Assembly: GCA_030849965.1 (NCBI GenBank)
Contig: JAVDKL010000003.1
Location: 496,001 to 560,000, forward strand
Direction: 5' to 3'
DNA from: Schauerella fraxinea
GTDB taxonomy: Bacteria > Pseudomonadota > Gammaproteobacteria > Burkholderiales > Burkholderiaceae_B
Length of the DNA: 64,000 nucleotides
Shown here: piece after piece, positions 63,846 through 64,000 of the stretch
Position numbering within the stretch: the first letter of the stretch is position 1
Layout of the letters: each line of letters starts with the position of its first letter
Translations under genes and position numbers: made by a program
Notes under the pieces: generated by a model
Database searches by the model: none
Told to the model about the DNA's origin: nothing
What the model saw: the letters and a program-made list of their open reading frames with translations, nothing else

Positions 63846-64000
63846 ATGCAACCCACTGCCGATTCGACCATCGCGGATGCGCCGCGCACGGGCGACATCT
63901 ATCGTGCGGTCTGGCGCTGGCATTTCTATGCTGGCTTGCTTGTACTGCCTTTTCTCATTTTGCTCGCCGTCACCGGTGGGCTCTACCTCTTTCAAAAAGA
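63846..64000 (+). CDS. PepSY-associated membrane protein, 3' end cut by window
   Basis: The last 155 bases open a frame that continues past the window. Visible residues are M-Q-P-T-A-D-S-T-I-A and then W-R-W-H-F-Y-A-G-L-L-V-L-P-F-L-I-L-L-A-V-T-G-G-L-Y-L-F, the first helix of PepSY_TM proteins, where W-H-F-Y/W-H-R-W-x-G patterns are standard. Such proteins often act with TonB receptors and siderophore reductases. GAGGA lies ten bases before the ATG. Confidence 0.85.
   Translation, partial: MQPTADSTIADAPRTGDIYRAVWRWHFYAGLLVLPFLILLAVTGGLYLFQK

Overview
The window looks like an ordinary chromosomal segment from a GC-rich betaproteobacterium of the order Burkholderiales (Alcaligenaceae or Burkholderiaceae type). 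This is an inference from a Bug-family tricarboxylate-type binding protein under an IclR regulator, two IclR and one MocR regulators, an ohrR-ohr pair, a Tsr-type chemoreceptor and uniformly high third-position GC. I see no rRNA, tRNA, IS element, phage gene or CRISPR array. Genes are dense and nearly all intact; only the first and last are cut by the window edges.

Region 1 (1-9.1 kb): a truncated MFS symporter, a stand-alone GAF protein and an amidohydrolase run on the plus strand. Facing them is a branched-chain amino acid type ABC importer (livK-livH-livMG-livF) in which the second permease and first ATPase are one fused protein. nadE diverges from livK. Region 2 (9.1-24.4 kb): a chemoreceptor, a methyltransferase, a secreted DUF1800/DUF1501 pair, two EamA exporters, OhrR-Ohr with two visible operators, an AI-2E family permease, a RibD-like reductase, an MFS exporter, and two convergent sensor kinases. 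One of these is a LOV (blue-light) hybrid kinase.

Region 3 (24.5-30.6 kb): a ThDP-dependent decarboxylase/synthase ending in a tandem array of in-frame stop codons, an IclR-Bug divergon with a visible operator, and a DUF1127/MocR divergon with four 9-bp boxes. Region 4 (30.6-47.9 kb) is the most accessory-looking part. It holds an operon of amidase, complete Dpp-type peptide ABC importer, GhrA-like dehydrogenase, HSL-type esterase, PaiB-like flavoprotein and class II aldolase, closed by an IclR regulator. The same palindrome lies before the amidase and before the regulator, which ties the operon together. A TonB siderophore-type receptor, a small envelope protein, a second amidase and an MFS transporter follow.

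Region 5 (47.9-57.1 kb): an ABC-2 exporter, then a Spy/CpxP-like periplasmic protein with a BaeSR-like two-component system whose sensor has a very unusual Pro/Asp-rich periplasmic region, then a complete siaABCD operon (PP2C phosphatase, anti-sigma-like kinase, SiaC switch, diguanylate cyclase). Region 6 (57.1-64 kb): a possible PD-(D/E)XK protein, a beta-hydroxyacid dehydrogenase, and metal homeostasis genes. These are cadR-cadA with a MerR-type promoter and a His-repeat tail, a yybP-ykoY manganese riboswitch before mntP, and a DUF2946/PepSY pair typical of metal-uptake loci.

The strongest candidates for new biology are the amidase/Dpp/aldolase regulon of region 4 and the proline-rich Spy/sensor pair. 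The clearest known systems are siaABCD, the LOV kinase and the Mn2+ riboswitch.
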